From: Pedobacter westerhofensis
Lineage (GTDB): Bacteria; Bacteroidota; Bacteroidia; Sphingobacteriales; Sphingobacteriaceae
Reading direction: 5' to 3'
Length of the DNA: 64,000 bases
Assembly (NCBI RefSeq): GCF_900182595.1
Contig: NZ_FXTN01000005.1
Location: 372,001 to 436,000, forward strand
How positions within the stretch are numbered: position 1 is the first letter of the stretch; each line of letters begins with the position of its first letter. The translations under genes were made by a program, and so were the position numbers. Of the stretch, positions 25,132 to 35,023 are shown in pieces. The notes under the pieces were generated by a model. That model saw only the letters and a program-made list of their open reading frames with translations, was not told the origin of the DNA and ran no database searches.

Positions 25132-28100
25132 ATGTTCAAACTCTACAAGCTTGTACTAGGGATCGCTTTATCCTTTTTCACAATACAGATCGCAGCTGCA
25201 CAATCTGTTAAAATATCCGGTGTGATCACCGAAAAGGCTACCGGCCAGGCCATTCCGGGCGTGAGTGTTTCCGTCAAAGGCGGCAGCAACGGCACTCAAA
25301 CCAATGCCGATGGTAAATTCAGCCTCAGTGCAAACGAGAATGATATCTTAAGAATCTTCTCTATAGGCTATAATGCACAGGAAATTAAAATTACCAGTGG
25401 AAATACGACATTAAATATTATCCTCGAAGAATCGCAGAACGCGCTCAGTGAGGTGGTGGTAACCGCCCTGAACATCCCCAAAGAAAAGAAATCACTGGGC
25501 TATGCCGTACAGGAACTCAAATCAAAGGATATTGCAGAAGCCCGGGAGGTAAACCTGGTGAATGCCCTTGCCGGAAAGATTGCCGGTGTACAGGTGACCA
25601 ACAGCCAGGGGGATATGGGTTCATCACGGATCATCATCCGCGGAGAAACCTCGATATCCGGAAACAACCAGCCTTTGTTTATCATTGATGGCGTACCGGT
25701 TGATAATACACAAACCCTTGGAAACTCGGCTATATCTGCTACCTCGGCATCGAGAGATTATGCCAATCCGATTTCTGATATCAATCCCGACGATATCGAA
25801 TCGATGAGCGTACTGAAAGGGCCCAATGCAGCGGCCTTGTATGGATCGCGTGCCGCAGCAGGTGTGGTGCTCATCACTACAAAAAAAGGAAAAGGCTCAC
25901 AGGGATTAGGGATCAGCGTGACGTCAAACACCACCTTCTCAAGCCTGCTGATCCTTCCGGATTACCAGAACTCATACGGCCAGGGCGCCAATGGCGAGTT
26001 CAGCTATAAGGATGGTGCAGGCGGCGGCTTAAATGACGGTGTGGACGAAAGCTGGGGACCCCGCCTCGATGGAAGGCTGATTCCTCAATTTAATTCAAAC
26101 GGAGTAGCAGTTCCTTTCGTGGCGCATCCCGATAATGTGAAAAGTTACTTTAACACCGGCCGTACACTCAATAATGGAATTGCATTTTCAGGTTCCAATG
26201 AAAAGTTCGACTACCGTCTTTCATACAACAACATGGATCAGAAGGGCGTAATTCCCAACTCTTCACAGTCCAAAAATTCCTTCCTCTTCAATTCCAGTTA
26301 TAAGATCACGCCAAAACTGACCTTGAATACCTATGCAAACTATGTCAACAGCAGTGCTGATAATATCCCGGGTTCAGGAGGAAAAAGATCTACCAGCACC
26401 ATGCTTCAGTTTACCTGGTTCGGTAGACAGGTAGATGTTACCCAGCTGAAATCCCTATACGAAAACGGACAAAATATCAATTGGAACAATAGCTACTATA
26501 GCAATCCTTATTTTGTTGCCTACGAAAATACCGTTGGCCAGGTACGTAACCGTCTGATCGGTAGCGCAGAATTAAACTATAAAATTATTGACGGGCTGTC
26601 TGCAAATTTCAGGACCGGTAATGATAACTATACCGACCGCAGAAAAACAAAAATTGCCTACGGCACCAACGGAACACCTTTTGGTTCTTACGAAGAAGAT
26701 GCCTATACCTTTAATGAAAACAATACCGAAGCAAGGCTTGATTATACCAAAAAACTGAACAAGGATTTTAGCCTCGATGTATTGCTGGGCGGAAACATGC
26801 GTACCTCAACACTGGAGAACAACGACCAGCTGGCATCCAAACTTGCAGTAGCTGGTTTGTATACCCTTAGCAATTCAAGAGACCCGCTGATTTCCTATAA
26901 CTACTATACCAAACAGAAAGTATACAGTGCTTTCAGTTCCGCACAATTGTCTTTCAGAAATTATGCCTACCTAAACCTTACCGCCAGAAACGACTGGTCA
27001 TCTACCCTTCCGGTAGAAAACCGCTCTTACTTCTATCCTTCGGTTAACGGAAGTCTAATCCTTACCGAAGCATTTGATATTAAAAGTGACGCGCTTACTT
27101 TCGCGAAACTTCGCGGAGGATGGTCTAAGGTAGGTAAGGATGCCACACCATACCAGCTGATGAACACTTATGGTTTTATTGCGCCATTTGACGGTAATCC
27201 GCAGCAATATGCCAACCCGGTAGATCTTAATGCTAACCTCAAGCCGGAAACTACCAAATCTACGGAAGCGGGTTTTGAACTGGGATTCTTTAAAAACAGG
27301 CTGAGGTTTGATGCCAGTGTTTACAATACCAACAGTATCAACCAGATCCTGAGCCTTGATGTAAGCCCTACCACAGGATACAGCAGTAAACTGGTAAATG
27401 GCGGAACAATCAATAACAAAGGTGTGGAACTCCAGTTAGGTATCACACCAATTAAAACCACAAACTTTACCTGGGATATCAATACCAACTTCTCTTCCAA
27501 CAAGAGCAGGGTAAAATCACTGTACGGAGATATCCAGAGCTATGTGCTGGGTTCAGACGGAACAGTACAGATCCTTGCCGCAGTAGGACAGCCGTATGGA
27601 ACCATCTTCGGAACTGCCTACGAGAGGAATGCCTCAGGCCAGATCCTGGTAGATGCAGACGGAACACCGGTGATCAGTGCCTCCAAAAAGGTCCTGGGTA
27701 AATACACACCAAACTGGCTGGGCGGTATCACCAATAGCTTTACCTATAAAAGGATCAACCTGAGTGTACTGGTAGATGCACATGTAGGCGGCAAGATCTA
27801 TTCAGGTACCAACAATACAGGAATCTACACCGGCGTACTTGCCTCTACCCTTCCGGGCCGCGGTACTGAAAACGGGGGACTGAGCTACTATTTCCCTGGA
27901 AATGACAACACAGCCAGAGCCGTACAGATTGCTGCCGGCAGCGCAGCACCAGGCGGGGCAAAAGTTTATGACGACGGTATGGTTTTCAATGGCGTGCTGG
28001 CAGACGGCACTGCAAACAGCAGGATTATCTCCGCTTCGCAGTATTATAAGTCTACCACCAATGCAGATGAAAGCACGGTCTACAGTGCTACCTATGTAAA

Positions 28101-28329
28101 ATTAAGGGAGATCAAATTAGGATATACCCTGCCGCAGCAGTGGATCAAGTCGGTTGGACTGCAAAGTGCCACAGTTTCTGTAGTGGGCCGTAACCTGCTG
28201 ATTATCCATAAAGAAGTGCCCAACATCGATCCCGAAACTGCATTTAATACAGGCAACGGACAGGGACTGGAAGATTTAACCCTTCCCGGAGTACGCAACA
28301 TTGGGTTCAACATCAACCTTAAATTCTAA
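25132..28329 (+). CDS. SusC/RagA-type TonB-dependent outer membrane transporter, pair 2
   Basis: This 1065-residue protein has a signal peptide (1 to about 23), a carboxypeptidase-regulatory-like domain (KISGVITEKATGQAIPGVSV, about 27-105), a plug (about 112-255, ending VVLITTKKGKG) and a barrel ending in IGFNINLKF. It is clearly related to SusC 1 but well diverged. A susD gene follows after five bases. The transcript leader contains the Cys-rich short frame, so control may respond to cysteine or sulfur and the substrate may be sulfur-containing; that is only an inference. Confidence 0.94.
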   Translation: MFKLYKLVLGIALSFFTIQIAAAQSVKISGVITEKATGQAIPGVSVSVKGGSNGTQTNADGKFSLSANENDILRIFSIGYNAQEIKITSGNTTLNIILEESQNALSEVVVTALNIPKEKKSLGYAVQELKSKDIAEAREVNLVNALAGKIAGVQVTNSQGDMGSSRIIIRGETSISGNNQPLFIIDGVPVDNTQTLGNSAISATSASRDYANPISDINPDDIESMSVLKGPNAAALYGSRAAAGVVLITTKKGKGSQGLGISVTSNTTFSSLLILPDYQNSYGQGANGEFSYKDGAGGGLNDGVDESWGPRLDGRLIPQFNSNGVAVPFVAHPDNVKSYFNTGRTLNNGIAFSGSNEKFDYRLSYNNMDQKGVIPNSSQSKNSFLFNSSYKITPKLTLNTYANYVNSSADNIPGSGGKRSTSTMLQFTWFGRQVDVTQLKSLYENGQNINWNNSYYSNPYFVAYENTVGQVRNRLIGSAELNYKIIDGLSANFRTGNDNYTDRRKTKIAYGTNGTPFGSYEEDAYTFNENNTEARLDYTKKLNKDFSLDVLLGGNMRTSTLENNDQLASKLAVAGLYTLSNSRDPLISYNYYTKQKVYSAFSSAQLSFRNYAYLNLTARNDWSSTLPVENRSYFYPSVNGSLILTEAFDIKSDALTFAKLRGGWSKVGKDATPYQLMNTYGFIAPFDGNPQQYANPVDLNANLKPETTKSTEAGFELGFFKNRLRFDASVYNTNSINQILSLDVSPTTGYSSKLVNGGTINNKGVELQLGITPIKTTNFTWDINTNFSSNKSRVKSLYGDIQSYVLGSDGTVQILAAVGQPYGTIFGTAYERNASGQILVDADGTPVISASKKVLGKYTPNWLGGITNSFTYKRINLSVLVDAHVGGKIYSGTNNTGIYTGVLASTLPGRGTENGGLSYYFPGNDNTARAVQIAAGSAAPGGAKVYDDGMVFNGVLADGTANSRIISASQYYKSTTNADESTVYSATYVKLREIKLGYTLPQQWIKSVGLQSATVSVVGRNLLIIHKEVPNIDPETAFNTGNGQGLEDLTLPGVRNIGFNINLKF

Positions 28330-28334
28330 TTATC

Positions 28335-29762
28335 ATGAAGATCAGATATATATACCTATTGATATCAGCAGCACTATTATCTACTGCGGTATCCTGCAAA
28401 AAATCGCTCGATGAGAGCAACATTAACCCCAATGCTTCGGAAAATGCCCAGCCGGATTACCTGTTAACAGCAGCGATCAAAGCTAATGCAGATACCTACT
28501 GGGGCACTGCAAATAATCTGGGCGCCAGCCTGCTTTTTGTACAGCACATCGCGAAGATCCAGTACACAGATCCGGACAGGTATATTTTTACCAACGCCAG
28601 TTTTTCAGATCTGTGGTCTGTAGGTTATGCCAAAGGGATCATTAACCTGAACCAGATCATCAAACTTGCTGATGCTGCATCAAACCCAAACTACAAGGGT
28701 GTAGCGCTTGTTTTACGCTCCTGGATCTTCACTACACTGACCGATCAGTATGGCGATATCCCCTACACACAGGCGGGCAATATCGATGAGTACCTGCTGC
28801 CAAAATACGATGCCCAGAGGGATGTATATCTGGGTATACTGGCCGACCTGAAGACTGCACAGGATGCCCTTGATCCAAGCGGGAAAGCTATTGCAGGAGA
28901 TATTATTTACGCAAATTCTATCGCTTCATGGAAGAAGTTTGCAAATTCCCTTCGCCTTCGCGTTGCCCTGCGCATTGCAGACCGTGAGCCTGAACTGGCA
29001 AGGCAGACCATTGCAGCGGTAGCCGCTGAAGGCACAGGCTATATCAGTGCAAACAGCGAAACAGCACAACTGGCTTATAAAGCTTCGCCCAACCAGAACC
29101 CGATCAGCAATCTGTTTGACACGAGACCTGATGAATACCGCGTAAGTAAAACGCTGATCGATCAGCTAACTGCACTAAATGATCCGCGCCTGGCCATCTA
29201 CGCACAGAAAGCGGTGGCAACACAAACATATACAGGTGCAGCAAACGGCCTGAGTGCAAACCTTCCGGGCAAAGACCAGGTTTCCAAACTGGGCACGTAT
29301 TTTATTGCACCTACCGCTCCGGCAGTCATCATCAGCTATGCTGAAGTATTGTTCGACCGTGCAGAAGCTGCTGCCCGCGGACTTAGCGGAGAAAATGCAG
29401 CTACCTTATACAGTCAGGCAGTAGAGGCTTCCTTAACTCAGTATGGTGTTTCCACAGCAGACATTACAGCTTACAAAGCAAGTGCTGCCGTTCAGTACAA
29501 TTCTGCAAACTACAAGAAATCTATTGGCGATCAGAAATGGATTGCCCTTTACGGACAGGGATTAGAGGCCTGGACAGAATGGAGAAGATTGGATTATCCA
29601 CAGCTTAGCCCGGCAGTTGCAGGTGCTTTGAATGGTGCGATTCCGGTAAGGTATATCTACCCGGGAACAGAACAGTCGCTTAATCCTAACGGATACAAAG
29701 CAGCGGTGGCACATCAGGGCGCGGATGCGCTGACAACCAAACTCTGGTTTGATGTAAATTAA
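28335..29762 (+). CDS. SusD/RagB-type nutrient-binding lipoprotein, pair 2
   Basis: This 475-residue lipoprotein has a lipobox ending at Cys21 (STAVSC). It shares the block GDQKWIALYGQGLEAWTEW plus RRLDYP and the ending TTKLWFDVN with SusD 1, which ends TKLFWDVN. Both thus belong to the same SusD-like_2 subgroup and the two operons probably arose by an old duplication. It is the surface binding partner of SusC 2 and ends at a strong terminator. Confidence 0.92.
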   Translation: MKIRYIYLLISAALLSTAVSCKKSLDESNINPNASENAQPDYLLTAAIKANADTYWGTANNLGASLLFVQHIAKIQYTDPDRYIFTNASFSDLWSVGYAKGIINLNQIIKLADAASNPNYKGVALVLRSWIFTTLTDQYGDIPYTQAGNIDEYLLPKYDAQRDVYLGILADLKTAQDALDPSGKAIAGDIIYANSIASWKKFANSLRLRVALRIADREPELARQTIAAVAAEGTGYISANSETAQLAYKASPNQNPISNLFDTRPDEYRVSKTLIDQLTALNDPRLAIYAQKAVATQTYTGAANGLSANLPGKDQVSKLGTYFIAPTAPAVIISYAEVLFDRAEAAARGLSGENAATLYSQAVEASLTQYGVSTADITAYKASAAVQYNSANYKKSIGDQKWIALYGQGLEAWTEWRRLDYPQLSPAVAGALNGAIPVRYIYPGTEQSLNPNGYKAAVAHQGADALTTKLWFDVN

Positions 29763-29778
29763 GTTTTAGCCCAAAATA

Positions 29779-29817
29779 AAAAAGCGCCCCTCCGGATATA
29801 CCGAAGGGGCGCTTTTT
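29779..29817. terminator. Bidirectional terminator
   Basis: The stem GCGCCCCT with AGGGGCGC (loop of 13 bases containing further pairing) is flanked by A and T tracts. It serves susD 2 (+) and the transketolase gene (-). Confidence 0.9.
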
Positions 29818-29826
29818 GTTGCTATA

Positions 29827-31836
29827 CTATTTGCCCAGTAAAGCTTTTGCTTTACCTACAACATTGTCAATCGTAAATCCGAATACTTTGTACAGTTCCT
29901 CTGCTGGTGCAGACTCCCCAAAAGTAGTCATGGCGATAATATCGCCCTCATCGGTCACATATTTATGCCATCCAAGAGGAGAACCCGTTTCTACAGCCAG
30001 GCGTTTTCTCACTGCTTTAGGGAATACTTCCTCCTTGTATGCAGCATCCTGTTTTTCGAAAAGTTCCCATGAAGGCATACTCACTACCCTTGCAGCAATT
30101 CCTTCTTCTTTCAGCTTAGCCTGTGCATCCATGATCAGCGCCACTTCAGAACCTGTAGCAATCAGGATCAGGTCAGGCGTACCTTCACTGTCCGACAATA
30201 CATAGGCACCTTTTTCCAATCCTTCGGCTTTGCCATATTTATCCTGGTCAAGCACCGGCAGTCCCTGTCTGGTGAATACCAGTACAACAGGCCCGTCTTT
30301 ATGCTCCAGCGCAACACGCCATGCATGCGCAGTTTCATTCGCATCCGCAGGACGGATCACCGTGATATTAGGAATTGACCGCAGTGAAATCAACTGCTCC
30401 ACCGGCTGGTGCGTAGTTCCGTCTTCACCTAATCCGATACTGTCATGTGTATACACAAAAATCGGACGGATCTTCATAATCGCCGCCAAACGGATTGGCG
30501 GGCGCATATATTCAGAGAACATCAGGAAGGTTGCACCAAAAGGGATCACCCCTTTGGTCAGCGCCATTCCTACCAGGGCAGAACCCATCGCATGCTCACG
30601 GATACCGAAGTGGAAATTACGTCCGTCTCTTTTTTCAGAGGTAAAGGAATCGTACTCCTTAAGATTAGTTTCTGTAGAAGGAGCCAGATCCGCCGCACCG
30701 CCAATTAATCCCGGGACACTGGCCGCGATCGCATTCAACACTTTTCCGGATGCCTGGCGGGTAGCCATTTTATCTTTTGAAGCTGCAAAAACAGGCAGTG
30801 AATCTTTCCAGTTTTCCGGCAGCTCACCACTTTGTGCCTGCTCATATTCTGCCGCCAGCTCAGGGAATTTCTCTTTGTACTTTGCATACAATTCATTCCA
30901 CTTCTCATTGGCATCTGTTCCTTTTTTACCTGCAGCCTGGTAAAACTCATCCACTTCTTCAGGAACGTAGAATGATTTCTCCGGATCAAATCCAAAAAAT
31001 TCTTTCACCAGTTTGATCTCATCAGCTCCCAGCGGAGAACCATGTGATCCTGCTGTATTTACTTTATTCGGACTGCCATAGGCAATCTGTGTACGCACTT
31101 TAATCAGGGATGGCCTCTGTGTTTCTGCCTTTGCATTACGTACTGCAATGATCAGCGCATCAAGGTCGTTCCCGTCATTCACCACCTGCACATGCCAGTT
31201 ATAGGCTTCAAAACGTTTCGCTACATCTTCATTGAAGGCAATGTCTGTAGCACCTTCGATTGAAATATGGTTATCATCATAGAGATAAATCATATTGCCC
31301 AGTTCCAGGTGGCCGGCAAGCGATGCGGCTTCGGAGGTTACGCCCTCCATCATATCACCATCACTGCAGATCGCATAAATCTTGTAATCAAACAGATCAA
31401 ATCCGGGCCTGTTATATCTTGCTGCCAAATGTTTTTGTGCAATGGCAAAACCTACACCGTTGGCAAATCCCTGTCCGAGGGGGCCGGTTGTGACATCTAC
31501 GCCGTCGATTAGTCCGTATTCAGGGTGACCAGCAGTTTTACTGTTCAGTTGGCGGAAGTTTTTTAAATCGTCTATCGTAACATTAAAACCCGTTAAATGC
31601 AATAAGCTGTACTGCAGCATACATCCATGTCCGGCAGATAATATAAACCTGTCCCTGTTGGCCCAATCCGGGTTTTTAGGGTTAAATTTCATATAATGAG
31701 AATACAGCACGTGACCCATTGGGGCGGCGCCCATCGGCATACCAGGGTGACCGGAATTGGCTTTTTGTACCGCGTCAATTGATAAGGTCCTTACCGTGTT
31801 TATTGCTAATTCTTCAAGTTGATGAGTTGAATCCAT
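29827..31836 (-). CDS. tkt: Transketolase
   Basis: Transketolase moves two-carbon units between sugar phosphates with thiamine diphosphate. The 669-residue length is standard. [17 protein letters not shown] near the N-terminus, the cofactor motif [19 protein letters not shown] and [14 protein letters not shown] in the middle domain are characteristic. It follows the aldose 1-epimerase gene by 59 bases on the same strand. Placement beside the arabinose genes fits its role in consuming xylulose 5-phosphate made from arabinose. Confidence 0.96.
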   Translation of the reverse strand: MDSTHQLEELAINTVRTLSIDAVQKANSGHPGMPMGAAPMGHVLYSHYMKFNPKNPDWANRDRFILSAGHGCMLQYSLLHLTGFNVTIDDLKNFRQLNSKTAGHPEYGLIDGVDVTTGPLGQGFANGVGFAIAQKHLAARYNRPGFDLFDYKIYAICSDGDMMEGVTSEAASLAGHLELGNMIYLYDDNHISIEGATDIAFNEDVAKRFEAYNWHVQVVNDGNDLDALIIAVRNAKAETQRPSLIKVRTQIAYGSPNKVNTAGSHGSPLGADEIKLVKEFFGFDPEKSFYVPEEVDEFYQAAGKKGTDANEKWNELYAKYKEKFPELAAEYEQAQSGELPENWKDSLPVFAASKDKMATRQASGKVLNAIAASVPGLIGGAADLAPSTETNLKEYDSFTSEKRDGRNFHFGIREHAMGSALVGMALTKGVIPFGATFLMFSEYMRPPIRLAAIMKIRPIFVYTHDSIGLGEDGTTHQPVEQLISLRSIPNITVIRPADANETAHAWRVALEHKDGPVVLVFTRQGLPVLDQDKYGKAEGLEKGAYVLSDSEGTPDLILIATGSEVALIMDAQAKLKEEGIAARVVSMPSWELFEKQDAAYKEEVFPKAVRKRLAVETGSPLGWHKYVTDEGDIIAMTTFGESAPAEELYKVFGFTIDNVVGKAKALLGK

Positions 31837-31895
31837 TTTAAAAATATTTTATGATATTTAATTAATGTCAGGAAGCCGGATTTGTTTGCTAAACC

Positions 31896-33077
31896 TTATT
31901 TTTTGACAGAGAATTTATAAACGGTAATTGTGTTGTATGCAGATCCCGGTTTCAGCACAGTTGACGGAAATGATGGCTGGTTAGGAGAATCAGGGAAATG
32001 TTGTGTTTCAAGGCATAATGCAGAGCGGTATCCGTATGTAGCCTTTCCTTTGCCATTGTTAATTTTATCGGTCAGGAAGTTACCGCTATAAAATTGTATT
32101 CCCGGCTCTTCGGTCAGCACTTCCATCACAATACCTGTTTTCTGACTGCTCACGGTAGCAGCTTTGCGCAGGCCTGTACCTTTTCTCAGTACCCAGTTAT
32201 GGTCGTAACCTTTTCCGTTTTTCAACTGAGGGTTACTGTCGTTGATATTCACACCGATCAGTTTAGCTTTGGTAAAGTCGAACGGCGTACCCGCAACTTT
32301 TTCCAGTTTACCTGTTGGGATCAAAGTAGTATCTACAGGGGTATACTCATCCGCTTCAAGCTGCAGTGTATGGTCAGTTATTGTTTGATCGCCCGCACCG
32401 TTCAGGTTAAAATAGGCGTGATTGGTCAGGTTCACTACCGTTGCCTTGTCTGTGGTAGCATTATAGGCGATTTTTAAAGAATGGTCATCATCTAAAGTAT
32501 AGGTTACTTTTACGCTAAGGTTACCCGGGTATCCGCCTTCGCCATCTTTGGAAACATAACTGAGTTCAAGTGTATGATCGTCAGTTTTTTTGGCGTCCCA
32601 TACTTTTTTGTAAAACCCGTTGGCTCCGCCATGCAGGGTATTCTGGCCATTGTTAATATCCAGCTGATACGATTTACCGTCGAGGGAAAACTTGCCCTTT
32701 GCAATCCTGTTTCCGTAACGGCCTACTACAGCACCAAAGAAATTTTCTTCTTTGCTTTGATAAGGCGATAAGCTGTCATGGCCAAGAATTACGTCAACCA
32801 GCTGGTCTTTGTTATCTTTCACCAGCAGCGAAACCAGCCTGGCGCCAAAGTTAGTGATTGCCACCTCGTCGCCACTTTTATTCTTAAGCGTGTATAAATG
32901 AACTTTCTTGTTGTCTACTGTGCCTTCAAAGGCAGCAGAATCAGGAATTGCAGCTTTCTCAGCAGTGGTTTGAACAGCGTCTGTACTGCCCGTTTTTTTT
33001 GATGAATTAGAATTGCAACTTGCCATTGCTCCCGAAACCAGGAGCAAAGCAAAAAATAAACTTTGGTTCGTTTTCAT
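31896..33077 (-). CDS. Aldose 1-epimerase (galactose mutarotase-like) lipoprotein
   Basis: This 393-residue enzyme interconverts alpha and beta anomers of free aldoses. It has a lipobox (AMAS-C, Cys21), so it acts outside the cytoplasm. ENFFGAVVGRYGNRIAKGKF, cut here after GRYGNRI, the catalytic His in LTNHAYFNLNG and the catalytic Glu in LCLETQHFPDSPN match the GalM family. It is the first gene of a unit with tkt, divergent from the Nudix regulator, so it is probably in the arabinose regulon. Confidence 0.92.
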   Translation of the reverse strand: MKTNQSLFFALLLVSGAMASCNSNSSKKTGSTDAVQTTAEKAAIPDSAAFEGTVDNKKVHLYTLKNKSGDEVAITNFGARLVSLLVKDNKDQLVDVILGHDSLSPYQSKEENFFGAVVGRYGNRIAKGKFSLDGKSYQLDINNGQNTLHGGANGFYKKVWDAKKTDDHTLELSYVSKDGEGGYPGNLSVKVTYTLDDDHSLKIAYNATTDKATVVNLTNHAYFNLNGAGDQTITDHTLQLEADEYTPVDTTLIPTGKLEKVAGTPFDFTKAKLIGVNINDSNPQLKNGKGYDHNWVLRKGTGLRKAATVSSQKTGIVMEVLTEEPGIQFYSGNFLTDKINNGKGKATYGYRSALCLETQHFPDSPNQPSFPSTVLKPGSAYNTITVYKFSVKK

Positions 33078-33123
33078 AATTTCTTTAATGGTTTATATAT
33101 AGTCAACGCCAAAATAGAGAAAA

Positions 33124-33156
33124 TTATATTAACCGTCAAAACAACGATTAACATAA
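33124..33156. promoter_or_regulatory. Candidate operator of the arabinose regulator
   Basis: An inverted repeat with arms TTATATTAACCGTC and AACGATTAACATAA (11 of 14 positions pair) lies midway between the divergent epimerase and regulator genes, just upstream of the regulator -7 element. Autoregulation by the Nudix regulator is the natural inference. Confidence 0.45.
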
Positions 33157-33163
33157 TTCTTCT

Positions 33164-33171
33164 TAACTTTG
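33164..33171 (+). promoter_or_regulatory. -7 element for the Nudix regulator gene
   Basis: TAACTTTG matches TAnnTTTG, 51 bases before the ATG at 33223 and immediately after the candidate operator. Confidence 0.5.
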
Positions 33172-33222
33172 CAGATGTAAATCTTTTGACTAATATTAGC
33201 GCGGTTATCTTAAAATACCTTA

Positions 33223-33930
33223 ATGACGAATAATACAACAGAAACAAAAATGCTGCTTGCAGTAGACTGCATTATTTTTGGTTTTGATGGAGAAAACTTA
33301 AAGATCCTGCTGATTAAAAGAGGCTTTGAGCCGGAGAAAGATAAATGGAGCCTGATGGGCGGTTTTATTAAAACCGGAGAAAGCCTGGATGAAGCGGCAA
33401 ACAAGATCCTGCTTCAGCTGACGGGCCTTGAAGGTGTTTATCTTGAACAACTTTATGCCTTTGGAAATCCATCAAGGGACCCTGATGAGCGGATCGTTTC
33501 CGTTGCTTATTTTGCACTGATAGACATTCATAAATACGAAACACAGCTGAGCGACAGGTACCATGCAGAGTGGTTTTTGGTGAATGAGATGCCCACGCTT
33601 GTATTTGATCACGGGCAGATGGTAGAAATTGCGAAGCAAAAGATCAGGTATAAGGCCGCATTGCACCCCCTCCTGTTTGAGCTGCTGCCAAGAAAATTTA
33701 CGATACCGCAACTGCAAAGTTTGTACGAAGGCGTTTACAACACCAAAATCGACAATAGGAATTTTATCAGGAAGCTGACTTCTACGGGCTTACTGATCAA
33801 GCTTGAAGAAAAAGATAAGTCAAATTCCAAGAAGGGAGCCTTTTATTTTAAGCTGGACAAGAAAAAGTACAAGGCCAAGTTCCAGGCGTTTCTCAATTTT
33901 ATTCCAAATCCCGAAAACCTGATCAGTTAA
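33223..33930 (+). CDS. Nudix-type transcriptional regulator of arabinose use (AraR-like, NrtR family)
   Basis: This 235-residue protein has an N-terminal Nudix domain (about 10-150) and a C-terminal winged helix (about 155-225). The Nudix box is degenerate: GGFIKTGESLDEAANKILLQ (46-65) lacks the REUxEE core, so it is a ligand sensor, not a hydrolase, as in NrtR-type regulators. In Bacteroides thetaiotaomicron a protein of this design represses arabinose genes and releases DNA on binding L-arabinose. The position between epimerase-tkt and araBDA supports the same role here. Confidence 0.87.
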   Translation: MTNNTTETKMLLAVDCIIFGFDGENLKILLIKRGFEPEKDKWSLMGGFIKTGESLDEAANKILLQLTGLEGVYLEQLYAFGNPSRDPDERIVSVAYFALIDIHKYETQLSDRYHAEWFLVNEMPTLVFDHGQMVEIAKQKIRYKAALHPLLFELLPRKFTIPQLQSLYEGVYNTKIDNRNFIRKLTSTGLLIKLEEKDKSNSKKGAFYFKLDKKKYKAKFQAFLNFIPNPENLIS

Positions 33931-34375
33931 AACTAAGAGCCTGTATACCGGCATTATTTTCTGATATTCTTTCTTTTTAGCTCAGCAAGGCAAATGCAGG
34001 GGGCTGTTCCAGGCTTGTTATGAAATAACCCGTATTTAACTTATACTGAACTCGTATAAAACTTATTGATTTTCCGCGGTTGCTGTGGGGTTGATGTACG
34101 GTCGATTTGGGGTTGATTTGTAGTGGCCCAGAATAACCACAAGGCAACCCCACAGCAAGCCCAGAAATACAGCGGGTTCTTATTAAGTTATCTATCTGTT
34201 TAATACGTGTTTATACTTGACAAGCACCGTGAAAAAACTTTGCGACCTGTAAATCTTCGGCTCCGGAACACAAAAAATAAGCACATAACACACTAAAGAA
34301 CAGGTGTTTAACCTATTGCCATTTTTAAAAACCCTGACTAACTTGCTGTCAATTATTAACCAAATATTTAATTAT
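33931..34375. other. Intergenic region with inverted repeat and GGGGTTGA repeats
   Basis: This 445-base gap contains a long inverted repeat (34080-34158) with repeated GGGGTTGAT blocks. I saw no promoter matching TAnnTTTG and no convincing terminator for the regulator gene. It marks the left edge of a segment that splits the arabinose locus. Confidence 0.55.
34080..34158. repeat. Inverted repeat, REP-like hairpin
   Basis: Arms TTGCTGTGGGGTTG (34080-34093) and CAACCCCACAGCAA (34145-34158) are perfect 14-bp complements. Inside lie a second GGGGTTGAT (near 34109) and a nested GTGG/CCAC stem (34123-34140). No T tract follows, so it is not a standard terminator. It could be a REP-type genome repeat. 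Confidence 0.65.
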
Positions 34376-35023
34376 ATGGGACTTTTAGATGGCGCCTTCG
34401 GCGATTTCACAGGAAGAATTGGCAATATGGTCTTCTATAAACTCAACGGAAAGATTGTAGGCCGCACAATCGGAATAGTAGAAACCTATTCAGAAAAACA
34501 GGAAGAAGTACGGATGAGGACACAGTTGATCTCTCCCTTTCTTACACCTCTTAAAGATTTTATACGTGTAGGGTTCAGAAATACCCCAAAACCACAGGAC
34601 TGGGATTTCTATAGTGTTGCTACCTCGGTAAATAAGCCCGGAGCAATTAAAGGGATCTACCCTAATCTGGAGATCAACTACAAAAAGGTGATCCTTTCCT
34701 TGGGTTCCGTTCCTTCGCCCAAAAACCCGAAGGTAATCCTGAATGACAACATCCTCGAATTTAGCTGGGAACCTGATCTGGATGCCGGCGGTGCAGATCT
34801 TCTTGATCAGGTGATGCTTGTTGCCTACTTCCCTCAAACTCTAAAAGCGGTATTTATTACCAGTGGCGCCAGACGAACTGCGGGCACGGAAAAGCTTAAA
34901 CTCCCCTCCTTTAATGAAAAAACAGTGATAGAGACATATATCTCCTTCATTACGGATGACAGAACTGATGTATCAAACAGTGTTTACACAGGCCGGCTGA
35001 CCTGGAAAAAACCATCGAAATAA
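34376..35023 (+). CDS. DUF6266 family protein, copy 1
   Basis: This is a predicted 215-residue protein starting at the ATG at 34376 (MGLLDGAFGDFTGRIGNMV), the usual family start; the open frame extends 24 codons further upstream without family character. A glycine-rich head with GRIGNMVFYKLNGK is followed by an all-beta C-terminal half (DNILEFSWEPD near residue 120) that suggests an Ig-like fold. No signal peptide is seen. DUF6266 proteins are known only from Bacteroidota and have no assigned function. The stop overlaps the ATG of copy 2 (TAATG), so both are translated together. Confidence 0.75.
   Translation: MGLLDGAFGDFTGRIGNMVFYKLNGKIVGRTIGIVETYSEKQEEVRMRTQLISPFLTPLKDFIRVGFRNTPKPQDWDFYSVATSVNKPGAIKGIYPNLEINYKKVILSLGSVPSPKNPKVILNDNILEFSWEPDLDAGGADLLDQVMLVAYFPQTLKAVFITSGARRTAGTEKLKLPSFNEKTVIETYISFITDDRTDVSNSVYTGRLTWKKPSK

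Noticed and set aside
30230..30943. Open frame of 237 codons on the plus strand inside tkt
   Set aside because: It is a shadow of transketolase codons, rich in Ser, Pro and Ile, with no domain.
34304..34375. 24-codon upstream extension of the first DUF6266 frame
   Set aside because: The family starts at MGLLDGAFGDF; the extension is hydrophobic by chance and would need a start at 34304 with no supporting context.
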